Translations under genes and position numbers: made by a program
Notes under the pieces: model-generated
Databases searched by the model: none
What the model saw: the letters and a program-made list of their open reading frames with translations, nothing else
Told to the model about the DNA's origin: nothing
DNA from: Mucilaginibacter agri
GTDB lineage: Bacteria; Bacteroidota; Bacteroidia; Sphingobacteriales; Sphingobacteriaceae
Assembly (NCBI RefSeq): GCF_009928685.1
Contig: NZ_WWEO01000045.1
Coordinates: forward strand, 62,001 to 126,000
Direction of reading: 5' to 3'
DNA length: 64,000 nucleotides
Shown: positions 10,001-17,846 of the stretch, piece after piece
Position numbering within the stretch: the stretch's first letter is position 1
Layout: each line of letters starts with the position of its first letter

Positions 10001-10534
10001 ATGCTTTTTCTTGTCTTTTTGATTTAATAAACTGTTTTCTGTAGGTTGGTATACCTGGTACAAACCAATATTTTCCTGGTCTTTTTTACCATCTGCAATT
10101 GCCATGATAACTTGTAATGGCATATATTCCAAATGCATGGCCAACGTGTTACGCTCGGCTGCTTGCCCAAACAAGATTTGGCGTAATTTTCGCCGCCAGA
10201 AGAATGGCGAATGGTATAAAGGGGCGCATTGACTATCCCAGTCCATATTTGCAACCGGTATCCATTTTAATAGCCTGATAACTACCTCAAAATATTTGTT
10301 CGTGATCTTGTGCTGGTCAAACCTGCCTTTGCTGATCCAGATTAAATCATTAATCCGTGCTTTATGGCTGCTGGTTAGTTCGATCCCGTTAAAATTTTCT
10401 AAATTTAATTTATTCCAACGCTCTGGTTGTAGCAATGTTTTTGCCACAGGAGGTGTTTGGTTGTACTTCATAATGTCCTGCAAAAGAACGATATATGAAG
10501 TTGTTTCTGCGGTAAGGTCAGTTACGATGTCCAT
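7031..10534 (-). CDS. Giant patatin-like phospholipase with membrane domain inside the catalytic fold
   Basis: The protein has 1167 aa. The patatin oxyanion loop is SGGGIRSATFNLG around 278-290, and the nucleophile elbow is TVSGGG with Ser311 (Thr in place of the first Gly of GxSGG). The catalytic Asp is in LSDGGHFDN at residue 986. Ser and Asp are therefore about 675 residues apart. The interval holds a long run of hydrophobic helices (roughly 385-800), so the membrane part seems inserted within the patatin domain. The first 270 residues are soluble. It is convergent with the alpha/beta hydrolase gene (187 bases between stops). Large patatin-like proteins of this kind are known but poorly characterised; a membrane-lipid acyl hydrolase is the likely activity. 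Confidence 0.82.
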   Translation of the reverse strand: MDIVTDLTAETTSYIVLLQDIMKYNQTPPVAKTLLQPERWNKLNLENFNGIELTSSHKARINDLIWISKGRFDQHKITNKYFEVVIRLLKWIPVANMDWDSQCAPLYHSPFFWRRKLRQILFGQAAERNTLAMHLEYMPLQVIMAIADGKKDQENIGLYQVYQPTENSLLNQKDKKKHELWWTNHTDEVQELLLDDAKLLAKLKKQGLALPFETFFGDELLEIENLRLARQKDLWASGRGVKKTEEKTSSENPDAAPLANFDPIKRAVDMKLMGLAFSGGGIRSATFNLGIIQKLAELGLLHHFDYLSTVSGGGYIGTWLESWIKRATSISKVGDRLCPDTSADPLADEVRPIRWLRMFSNYLSPNVSIMSADAWASGMTWLRNTLINQFVLLLILLSTLSFIFNLYQGWLHLVHDHIPRFSNWKSLIWSFLILFPGSIAVALAMRSFQPAQLQRGEEVGRRYWELIKLYQTRLVQSAKRIPGFLMAWAAIFGLIISIWFYGYTTQELDLVNKLKLIWPTGVSCFICFIMLAAFGNYHKREDLRGAGRATVLSATRTTEEIAMDEILRKKIWWAVICSSIIASLACVAFLGLAWVLIQYIKSRVCLFGLIDANKAALVLGLPIILEVLALTVIVRMAIMGNLFPDYRREWWGRIGGLVHRFVLIWILVSLAALVLPDLYPAASKALVAAWGGWAAIVGWGVKKAFESKEGNPETQKNTTALFVKLVPYIFMIGFLLIGSWITGQLRNLCPKDFSANSHEWFNVGETGVLLVLTLALSWRIGVNEFSLHHFYRNRLTRAYLGATRTREDRVKTANPFTGFDTNDDLLLSSFRAAEGYQGPFPIINTALNATVVSALDRQDRMAESFIFSPLYCGFDFSPTRSATYNIDHVYEYGYRPTEQFSNPNGGPTLGTAMAISGAAVNPNWGYHSSTSVAFLLTLFNIRLGWWIGNPRKNAWQNSDPSWGLLYLIKDLMGKSDINTDYVCLSDGGHFDNMGLYELVRRRCTYIILGDGEQDDDASCEGLGNAIRRCRIDFGVEITLDLKAIVEGGKDSKHVAQGQIKYPGKDGPVGTLIYIKTSINGQETVDVRQYSKVNKTFPQQSTGDQFFDEAQFESYRKLGYLSISDIDDLHFPGVIPTWKNSQTTQAKYLKDKKLKFQWKMFTDFLGTL

Positions 10535-11259
10535 ATAATAGCTATTAAGGTCTAATGTTACTTGGTTGAAATCGTAAGCATTAATTGCTTGTGGAGATTA
10601 AAAGACGATTACTGATTACTATTGTGGAGCGGCTAAAAAGAGTATATCAAATGGGGGAGACTATAAATATAATTGTTATTTGACTGAGACGCAATGCTTT
10701 GTCATTTTTTTTGAAGATCGTTTTAACTTTTGTGGTCCGCCTGGCAATTATTTAAAAAGTTGTAGTGTCCAAAGTGGTTTTTTTTTTTGAGTTTGGGGGG
10801 ATGCGGGAATGCGAGGTCTGTAAGATTTACACCACATTTGGGCCTTTACCGGGAATATGACGATTATAGCTAAATCCTGGCACGTATAACTTCACAGAGA
10901 TCCCCTTTTCGAATGGCATGCAATTAAATAATAATTTGCTATCTTTAAGTATGCATGAGAGTGGGCCTCCTTTGAACTTCTGTTGAAAGCTGGCTGTGTG
11001 GGCATTACTGAACCTAAAATCAAGAGTAGATGTGTTTTTTTGTTGATTTTAAATAAGCCCGAAAGGCCCGGGTAATCGCGATGACGCAAGATCGGCAGGA
11101 GCGAAAAAAATGTTAGCTCGCTACCTGAGATTCACCAATGCTGCTTAACACTGATGTGATTAGCTAAACTGAATTCCCCTTAATCGATGGCTAAATCACC
11201 CTCAGTTAAAGAATAGACGTTAAGAGAACGCTTTATAAGAAAAAACAGATGGTAAGGAT
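10535..11259. other. Long intergenic region between patatin and amidase genes
   Basis: These 725 bases lie between divergently transcribed genes, so promoters for both should be here. I see a long T-tract near 10778-10790, and a possible forward -7-like element, TATCTTTA, near 10941-10948 without a good -33 partner. No open frame looks coding. It could hold a regulatory RNA, but nothing in the sequence demonstrates one. Confidence 0.4.
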
Positions 11260-12471
11260 ATGGCCGAGCATTTGGATTCTGAACTTGTTACGCAGCTTAA
11301 GAAGCTTATAGAAAAACTTGACAAACCTAAAAAGGACATTTATACCTGGGTAGGGTTGGCAACTTCATTCTTTTCTACTGTGGTGATAGCCGGGTTAAGC
11401 CTGTATTTTTCTAATAAGGAGTCTGCCAGAAGTTATGAATACAACATCAGGCAAATGGAAATGCAAAAAGCCGCCAGTAGTCAGCAACTCGAATTACAGA
11501 AGGCCAACCTGAAGCTGGAAGAAATGAAGGTACTCAATAGTCTAATACCTGCAATTTCCAGTAAAAACATTTCGGAAAAGGTTGCCACCCTTAATTTACT
11601 CAAGGCTTTCAATGTTCCTTATAATGCCACTGGTGTAACCAAAGTTACAGATAAAAAGGAGCCAGTTAAAGGTTCTGGTGTGCTCATCGCTGAGAATAAA
11701 GACAATAATGTCTTTTTAGCAACCAACAAGTTTTTAGAACTGCTGCTGGCAACAGCACAATCGCCCGATAAGTCTACGTCGAATAGACAGGAGGCTTTAC
11801 TAAAAGCAAGTAAGCTCCTGATGTCGCACAAAACCACTCCGCAATTAAAAGATAAAGCAATTTCGGTTTTTACTACTATCGCGGCTTCCGCCAATGAACC
11901 CGCTGCTTTAAAGCAAACGGCTTTCGATATTCTCAAAGACATCAAAAATATCCCTTATGAACAACTTGCGCCAATGATATTAAAGGAAAATATCACCAGG
12001 CAAATAAATACTATTATTATACATCACACCGGCGCTCCGTTCTCATTGAGTAATTATTCTGCGGATAAAATCTTTACCATAGCTAATTTTCAAAAAAGTG
12101 AATTGAAATGGAATAAAGCTTCCTGGCATTACCTTATAGCGCCGGATGGAACTGTGTGGACGGGGGTTGATCTTAATTTATCAGCGATTCATGCCGGGAG
12201 ATTTAACAAGGCTTCCATATCGGTTTGTTTTTATGTTGACGGAGAGAAGGAATTGCCGACAACTGCCCAAATGTCTACGTTCAGAAACCTAACAAATTTG
12301 CTAACAACGAAGTTCAAATTACCTGCAGATTCCATTATACCCCACCGGAATTTGCCGCCGCATTTTAAATCTTGTCCTGGAAAATTAATTACCGATACAT
12401 TTCTAAAAGATCAGCTTACCTCATCTAATTTAGGGGGTAAACGTTCTCGTCAGGTATCCCTACTTTACTAA
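11260..12471 (+). CDS. Membrane-anchored N-acetylmuramoyl-L-alanine amidase (Amidase_2 fold)
   Basis: Amidase_2/PGRP-like enzymes cut the bond between MurNAc and L-Ala in peptidoglycan with a zinc ion. The 403-residue protein has an N-terminal membrane helix (about 31-50), then a charged heptad-like stretch (55-95) likely to be a coiled coil. A helical middle follows, and the amidase domain is at about 248-395. Zinc ligands are visible: His255 or His256 in IIIHHTG, His362 in PHRN and Cys372 in SCPG; WHYLIAPDG and HAGR are also typical. The membrane anchor plus coiled coil suggests a cell-bound enzyme working on wall material in the periplasm. It closes the lipase block and lies about 150 bases from the tRNA pair. 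Confidence 0.85.
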   Translation: MAEHLDSELVTQLKKLIEKLDKPKKDIYTWVGLATSFFSTVVIAGLSLYFSNKESARSYEYNIRQMEMQKAASSQQLELQKANLKLEEMKVLNSLIPAISSKNISEKVATLNLLKAFNVPYNATGVTKVTDKKEPVKGSGVLIAENKDNNVFLATNKFLELLLATAQSPDKSTSNRQEALLKASKLLMSHKTTPQLKDKAISVFTTIAASANEPAALKQTAFDILKDIKNIPYEQLAPMILKENITRQINTIIIHHTGAPFSLSNYSADKIFTIANFQKSELKWNKASWHYLIAPDGTVWTGVDLNLSAIHAGRFNKASISVCFYVDGEKELPTTAQMSTFRNLTNLLTTKFKLPADSIIPHRNLPPHFKSCPGKLITDTFLKDQLTSSNLGGKRSRQVSLLY

Positions 12472-12593
12472 TTTTTTTGATCAATTTTTTCGGTTTAAAC
12501 GTTGGTCTGGTCGATAATTGATCTTACGCTGTAAAGGTGATAATGACCGTTTTTGACGATTTAGGCGATTTCGGCGAATGGCTTTAAAACAAA

Positions 12594-12624
12594 AAAGCCT
12601 CTAAATCAATGATTTAGAGGCTTT
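12594..12624 (-). terminator. Rho-independent terminator of the tRNA genes
   Basis: AAAGCCTCTAAATC pairs with GATTTAGAGGCTTT around an AAT loop. Read on the minus strand, the stem is followed by a run of T residues. It directly follows the 3' end of tRNA-Leu and should end the tRNA transcript. Confidence 0.85.
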
Positions 12625-12625
12625 G

Positions 12626-12710
12626 TACTCAGAGCGGGAATCGAACCCGCACGCCTTTAACGGGCACAGGATTTTAAGTCCTGCGTGTCTACCAGTTCCA
12701 CCATCTGAGC
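12626..12710 (-). tRNA. tRNA-Leu (anticodon TAA)
   Basis: The minus strand folds as a class II tRNA. The acceptor GCTCAGA pairs with TCTGAGT (one G-T pair) plus discriminator A. The D-arm is TGGTGGAACTGGTAGACA, the anticodon stem CAGGA/TCCTG encloses loop CTTAAAA, there is a long variable arm, and the T-arm is GCGGGTTCGATTCCCGC. CCA is not encoded. Its 3' end faces the lipase block. Confidence 0.95.
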
Positions 12711-12757
12711 AGGTGTCTACCTTTTAAAAACAAATCCTTCCGGGGAAGGATTGTTAG

Positions 12758-12830
<73 letters not shown>

Positions 12831-12932
12831 ATGTGGTATTTGTCGTAACAAATACCGTTTCGTTTTGGTGATGCAAATATAGGGAGATTTAAAAGTTCTG
12901 CAAGGGCTTCTTAATTTTTTTTTAAAAGTTTT

Positions 12933-13421
12933 TTATAAGTCGCTGTTTTTCATCACAGATAAAATTAAATCGTACTCAAATCCGCGCCCTAAAGCATATT
13001 GCGTAACCTTGTAATCGCGCTTAAAAGTGTCTTTCTCCGTTGTTTCGCGTGTTTTTTTCGCTATTACCTTTTTTAATATCTCTAAGTAATCGTCGTAATC
13101 TAAACTCAGTAGCGCCTTCTTTATTAACGGTTCAGATACTCTTTTAAACTTTAAACCTTGTTTTATTTTGCCTTTGCCCCAGTGTTTCAGGTTCATTTTT
13201 CCGCGCGCATAGGCAGTGGCAAAGCGTAATTCGTTTAAAAAGTTAGTCTCTACCAGTTGAGTAATTACACGTTCAACGGCATCAGGGTATAGTCCCCACT
13301 CGTATAGTTTGTCGCGTACTTCCTGCTGCGAGCGTTCCTGGTAAGCGCAGTAATGTTCGGCCTTGGTTAGTGCAACTTTTTCATCAGTTATCTTTTTTCG
13401 CGGTTTCGGCTCATCCATCAA
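12933..13421 (-). CDS. recX: Regulatory protein RecX
   Basis: RecX binds RecA filaments and limits strand exchange. The 162-residue protein is mostly helical and basic, with the family pattern of three-helix repeats: AEHYCAYQERSQQEVRDKL, then LNELRFATAYARGK and GKGKIKQGLKFKRVS. The length is normal for the family. recA is not in the window. The gene lies upstream of the tRNA pair on the same strand and is divergent from murF-alr, whose start is about 50 bases away, so the promoters must overlap in that short gap. Confidence 0.88.
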   Translation of the reverse strand: MMDEPKPRKKITDEKVALTKAEHYCAYQERSQQEVRDKLYEWGLYPDAVERVITQLVETNFLNELRFATAYARGKMNLKHWGKGKIKQGLKFKRVSEPLIKKALLSLDYDDYLEILKKVIAKKTRETTEKDTFKRDYKVTQYALGRGFEYDLILSVMKNSDL

Positions 13422-13470
13422 AACTAAAGTAATCTAAATTTCTTCTATTGGCATAAATATCTTCAAATTA

Positions 13471-15939
13471 GTGCCCATGCTAAGCAGCCTGTATTCCATT
13501 AAAGAAGTTAAGCAAATTATTAATGCCCATGGCCCCATTATACGCGAAGCCACGGTAAGCGTGCTGATAACAGATAGCCGCCGGATTATTAACCCTGCCG
13601 AAGCTCTGTTCTTTGCATTAAGCGGTAGACGAGATGGTCACGATTTTATTCCGGAGGCCTACAATGCAGGTGTACGCAGCTTTGTTGTAGAACGCGAGCC
13701 TGCCGAGCGTTATTCGGGCTCTAATTTTTTGGTGGTGGAGAATGTGCTGGCCGCCCTGCAAACCTTAGCAGCATACCACCGTGGCGAATTCGACCTACAG
13801 GTGATTGGCATTACCGGAAGCAACGGTAAAACGATAATTAAAGAGTGGTTGTATCAGCTGCTGGCCGCCGATAAAAACATTGTACGTAACCCTAAAAGCT
13901 ATAATTCGCAGGTAGGGGTGCCGCTTTCGGTATGGCAAATTAATAAAGAACACGACCTGGGGATTTTCGAGGCGGGTATCTCCACCGTTAACGAAATGGA
14001 TGCGCTGGAAAAGATGATCGAGCCGCAGATCGGGATCTTTACCCACATTGGGTCGGCTCACGACGAAGGTTTTGCCAGCCGCCGCGAAAAGGTACTGGAA
14101 AAGCTAAAACTGTTTAAGCATTCGGAAATATTGATCTATAATTACGATCAGTTTATTGACTATAAAAAAGACATCCTGACCCCAAAGAAATTTACCTGGA
14201 GCCAGAAGTTTAAAGAAGTAGACCTGTACGTTTTCAGTGAAACTATTATAGCCAAGAAGTTTTATTTGCGGGCAAAGTATAAGGGGCAGGAGATAGAGTG
14301 TTTGATCCCTTTTTTAGATCAGGCTTCGATAGAAAATGCCATTGTTTGCTGGGCCACTATGCTGGCGATGGGCTACGACCCGGTTGAAGTTGATAACCGT
14401 TTGGAGCATCTGACCGCTGTGAGCATGCGCCTGGAGTTAAAAACCGGAATAAACGATTGTACTATTATCGACGATTCGTATAATTCCGACATCCAGTCGT
14501 TAGAGATTGCGTTGAACTTTTTGAACCAGCAGAATCAGCACCAAACTAAAACGCTCATCTTATCAGATATTTTTCAATCCGGGTTACAACAGAACGAGTT
14601 ATACAAGCGCGTTGCAGCGCTGGTTAAGAATCATAAAATAGATAAGCTGATCGGGGTGGGTGAGGGTATTTCAGCTCATCAGGAATACTTTGACATCTTA
14701 AAAAAGCATTTTTATCCGGATACTCAATCGCTCCTGAAGCAACTGGACAGCCTCGAGTTTAGTGGCGAAACCATCCTGATCAAAGGTTCGCGAACATTCG
14801 AGTTTGAGCGGATCAGTAAGGCGCTTTCACAAAAGGCGCACGAAACACTGATGGAGATCAACCTCAATGCCATGATTGATAACCTTAATTTTTACCGATC
14901 GAAACTGCTGCCCGGCGTTAAGGTAATGGTAATGGTAAAGGCGTTCTCGTACGGAAGCGGCACTTTCGAAATTGCAAACGTGCTGCAATATGCCAGGGTT
15001 GATTACCTCGCGGTAGCTTATATTGATGAAGGCGTCGCCCTGCGCGATAGCGGTATCACCCTGCCCATTATGGTGCTTAACCCCGAGGCTTCGGCTTTTG
15101 ATAAAATGGTGGCCCATGATCTTGAACCCGAGTTGTTTAGCTTTAACCAGCTCGACGAATTTGTGAAGTTTGCTTACCAGAATAACTTAAGCGATTACCC
15201 GGTGCACTTAAAAATAGATACCGGCATGCACCGATTAGGATTCGAAGGCTTTGAGATTGAAACCCTTTGCGATTTTCTGGAAGAGATCAAATACATCAAA
15301 GTTAAATCGGTGTTTTCGCACTTAGCGGCTAGTGGTTCGCCTGAGCATGATGCCTTTACCTTAACCCAAATGAAACGCTTCGAAAAGGCTTACCTGCAAA
15401 TAGAAGAAGCTTTAGGCTATAAATTTATCAGGCATATTTCTAATACTTCGGCCATTATACGTTGGCCTATGGCGCAGTATGATATGGTGCGCTTGGGCAT
15501 TGGTTTATATGGTATAGATGCCGCCGTGCCAGATCATTTAAACGGCCTGCAGTCCATCGCCACGTTGAAGACCAGCGTATCGCAGGTGAAGAAAATTCCT
15601 GCAGGAGAAACCATAGGTTACGAACGTTTAGGTAAACTGAACAAAGACGGTAAAATTGCAACCGTACGCATCGGGTACGCCGATGGCTATCTTCGCGCTT
15701 TCGGTAATGGCGTTGGCAAAATGCTGGTTAAGGGCACCTGGGTACCTACTGTAGGTAACATTGCTATGGATATGTGTATGATAGACGTGAGCGACGTTGA
15801 TATAAAGGAAGGCGACGACGTAATTGTGTTTAACGACCGGCAGGCTATAGAGGCAATGGCTAAACAAATTGGCACCATACCGTACGAAATCTTAACAAAT
15901 ATTTCACAAAGGGTAAAAAGAGTGTACTTTTATGAGTAG
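13471..15939 (+). CDS. murF-alr: Bifunctional MurF / alanine racemase
   Basis: This is a fusion of two cell-wall enzymes. Residues about 1-455 are UDP-MurNAc-tripeptide:D-Ala-D-Ala ligase, with the ATP loop GITGSNGKT at 113-121 and typical Mur ligase segments (DDSYNSD, ILSDI). Residues about 458-822 are alanine racemase, making the D-Ala used for the dipeptide. The PLP-binding Lys490 lies in MVKAFSYGSG, and later GYERLG and the MAQYDMVRLGIGLYG strand fit the Alr fold. The GTG at 13471 and the ATG at 13477 are both possible starts. The fusion is known in Bacteroidota. The ATP loop reads GKTIIKE where most MurF proteins have GKTTTKE. Confidence 0.94.
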   Translation: MPMLSSLYSIKEVKQIINAHGPIIREATVSVLITDSRRIINPAEALFFALSGRRDGHDFIPEAYNAGVRSFVVEREPAERYSGSNFLVVENVLAALQTLAAYHRGEFDLQVIGITGSNGKTIIKEWLYQLLAADKNIVRNPKSYNSQVGVPLSVWQINKEHDLGIFEAGISTVNEMDALEKMIEPQIGIFTHIGSAHDEGFASRREKVLEKLKLFKHSEILIYNYDQFIDYKKDILTPKKFTWSQKFKEVDLYVFSETIIAKKFYLRAKYKGQEIECLIPFLDQASIENAIVCWATMLAMGYDPVEVDNRLEHLTAVSMRLELKTGINDCTIIDDSYNSDIQSLEIALNFLNQQNQHQTKTLILSDIFQSGLQQNELYKRVAALVKNHKIDKLIGVGEGISAHQEYFDILKKHFYPDTQSLLKQLDSLEFSGETILIKGSRTFEFERISKALSQKAHETLMEINLNAMIDNLNFYRSKLLPGVKVMVMVKAFSYGSGTFEIANVLQYARVDYLAVAYIDEGVALRDSGITLPIMVLNPEASAFDKMVAHDLEPELFSFNQLDEFVKFAYQNNLSDYPVHLKIDTGMHRLGFEGFEIETLCDFLEEIKYIKVKSVFSHLAASGSPEHDAFTLTQMKRFEKAYLQIEEALGYKFIRHISNTSAIIRWPMAQYDMVRLGIGLYGIDAAVPDHLNGLQSIATLKTSVSQVKKIPAGETIGYERLGKLNKDGKIATVRIGYADGYLRAFGNGVGKMLVKGTWVPTVGNIAMDMCMIDVSDVDIKEGDDVIVFNDRQAIEAMAKQIGTIPYEILTNISQRVKRVYFYE

Positions 15940-15956
15940 AAACATTTGCCCCCGCC

Positions 15957-16547
15957 ATGAACAGAATTGCCCGCGCTATACTTAATCTTTTTATTAAAGG
16001 TTTGCTTGTGGTTGTGCCCCTTGGGCTGGCCTGTTTTTTAATTTATTGGGCGGTGGCTGGTATAGATAAGGCGCTGAATTTGAGCGATCTGCTATGGGTA
16101 AACCCTAAAACAGGTAAGCCCATCTACATACCTGGTATGGGTATTCTGAGTGTTACGATTTTCATATTTGTAGCGGGCCTTATAGTAACCACGGTAATTA
16201 CCGATCCGATAAAAAGGTGGTTTGGCAGGTGGCTAAACAGGCTGCCGCTATTCAAGTTTCTATACTCTTCAATCAAAGATCTTACCGAGGCTTTTGTAGG
16301 CGAAGAAAAGAAGTTTAACGAACCTGTTTTGGTTGACATGAATGGTAGTAAACGTATAGGCTTCCTCACCCAAAAAGACCTGACAACACTTGGTTTACCT
16401 AATGAGGTTGCGGTTTATTTCCCGTGGTCGTACTCTTTCGCGGGACAGGTAGTTATTGTACCGGCCGATAAGGTTAAACACATAGATAAGAGCGCTGCCC
16501 AGATGATGAAATTTGTGATTTCGGGTGGTGTTACGGGTTTGGATTAG
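15957..16547 (+). CDS. DUF502 family membrane protein
   Basis: The 196-residue protein has two membrane helices, at about 11-32 and 61-82, followed by a conserved soluble domain. The segments DPIKRWFGRW, PLFKFLYSSIKD and PVLVDMNGSKRIGFLTQ match the DUF502 family. Function is not established; plant homologues (LCV/COV1) are linked to trafficking. It starts 17 bases after murF-alr on the same strand and is probably co-transcribed with it. Confidence 0.88.
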   Translation: MNRIARAILNLFIKGLLVVVPLGLACFLIYWAVAGIDKALNLSDLLWVNPKTGKPIYIPGMGILSVTIFIFVAGLIVTTVITDPIKRWFGRWLNRLPLFKFLYSSIKDLTEAFVGEEKKFNEPVLVDMNGSKRIGFLTQKDLTTLGLPNEVAVYFPWSYSFAGQVVIVPADKVKHIDKSAAQMMKFVISGGVTGLD

Positions 16548-17812
16548 TCGGTTATTGGGGTTGGATTCTTCTCCAATAACAAAGCCTTTTCTCGTTGATT
16601 TTTGAAACTCCGGATCGCGATAAACATACTAATCAGCATCAGTATTGAGCCTAACAAATACGGTGCGCCCGGAAAATAGAGCGAGCCATCTTTCCTGGTG
16701 AAATGATGGAAGATAGAAGTCATTAATAGCGGGCCGATGATCGTGGTAACACTCACTAAACTGGTTAAAGCACCCTGTAGTTCGCCTTGCTCGTTGGCTG
16801 CTACTTTTTCGGTAATAATACCTTGTAATGCGGGACCGGAGATACCGCCGAGGCAATAGGGAATCATAAACAGGTACATCATCCAACCGTAGCCCGCAAA
16901 GGCAATTAATACCAACCCGACGGCGTAGAACATAATTCCAGCCACTATACTTCTTTTTTGACCAAATTTGGGGATGATAATGCGGATTAACCCGCCTTGT
17001 ATCGATACCAATAGTACACCTATAAAAATCCCCAAACTACTGATGCTGGGTAATGTCCATTGAAATTTTTCGATAAGATAAAAGGCCAGCACACTTTCAA
17101 CCGCCTTTTGTGCAATGTAAACCAACGTAAAAGCGCTGATCAGTCCCGCAAGCACAGGGTAAGCATTTAGTCGAATCAATGACCCAACCGGGTTTGCCCG
17201 CTTCCAGTTAAATGCACGGCGATGTTCTTTAGGTAATGATTCGGGGAGTACAAAGTAACCGTAAATAGCGTTTAACAGGGCTAACCCCGCTGCCACCATA
17301 AAGGGTATTTTAAGGCCTACAGCGCCAAGGTACCCACCTAAGCCAATGCCAAGGATAAAGCCAAGCCCGGATGCTGCGCCTACTAAACCGAAGTTCGCGG
17401 CACGCTTGTCGCCAGTACTAATATCGGCAATGTAAGCGGTGGCGGTGGTAGTACTGGCTCCTGCAATACCTGCTATAAAACGGCCCACAAAAAGCCAGGC
17501 AATGGTAGGGGCAAAGGCCATAAAAAGATAATCGATGCCAAAACCAAATAGCGAGCCCAACAGAACCGGCCTGCGGCCAAAGCGGTCGCTAAGGTTACCC
17601 AATATTGGCGAGCATATAAACTGCATTAATGCATATACAAAGGTTAGGTAACCGCTGTATTGCGTAGCCGTGCTAATATCGGCGTGGATCAACTGCTCCA
17701 GCAGTTTGGGCAGTATCGGGATGATGATACCTAAACCAAGCACATCAATAAAAACAGTAACAAATATGAACCCTAATGCAGCGGGTCTTTTTGGCTCAGT
17801 TTGATTATCCAT
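16544..17812 (-). CDS. MFS exporter, TetA-like (copy 1)
   Basis: The 422-residue protein has the twelve-helix pattern of the major facilitator superfamily. Between helices 2 and 3 it has motif A, GNLSDRFGRRPVLLG, and helix 5 has a motif-C-like GLGFILGIGLGG stretch. The sequence is of the drug:proton antiporter TetA/TCR type, so proton-driven export of a small molecule is likely, but the substrate is not predictable. Its stop overlaps the DUF502 stop on the other strand by four bases. A close paralogue lies 34 bases upstream, so the pair is probably one transcript born by tandem duplication. Confidence 0.88.
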   Translation of the reverse strand: MDNQTEPKRPAALGFIFVTVFIDVLGLGIIIPILPKLLEQLIHADISTATQYSGYLTFVYALMQFICSPILGNLSDRFGRRPVLLGSLFGFGIDYLFMAFAPTIAWLFVGRFIAGIAGASTTTATAYIADISTGDKRAANFGLVGAASGLGFILGIGLGGYLGAVGLKIPFMVAAGLALLNAIYGYFVLPESLPKEHRRAFNWKRANPVGSLIRLNAYPVLAGLISAFTLVYIAQKAVESVLAFYLIEKFQWTLPSISSLGIFIGVLLVSIQGGLIRIIIPKFGQKRSIVAGIMFYAVGLVLIAFAGYGWMMYLFMIPYCLGGISGPALQGIITEKVAANEQGELQGALTSLVSVTTIIGPLLMTSIFHHFTRKDGSLYFPGAPYLLGSILMLISMFIAIRSFKNQREKALLLEKNPTPITD

Positions 17813-17846
17813 ACCGCAAATACAACAACAAAGGGCGTTAAAGTTT

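Noticed and set aside
2369..12471. CBASS-type defence operon because of patatin-like phospholipases
   Set aside because: No CD-NTase, Cap2/Cap3 or other nucleotide second-messenger gene is present, and the patatins are polytopic membrane proteins unlike CapV.
1786..12625. Direct repeat of the tRNA-Leu 3' end as left attachment site of the lipase block
   Set aside because: I looked for the terminal T-arm and acceptor sequence in both orientations through the block and its left flank and found no copy; there is also no integrase gene, so a classical tRNA-integrated island is not proven.
13471..15939. Assembly error joining murF and alr
   Set aside because: The frame is continuous with intact motifs in both halves, and the fusion is known across Bacteroidota.
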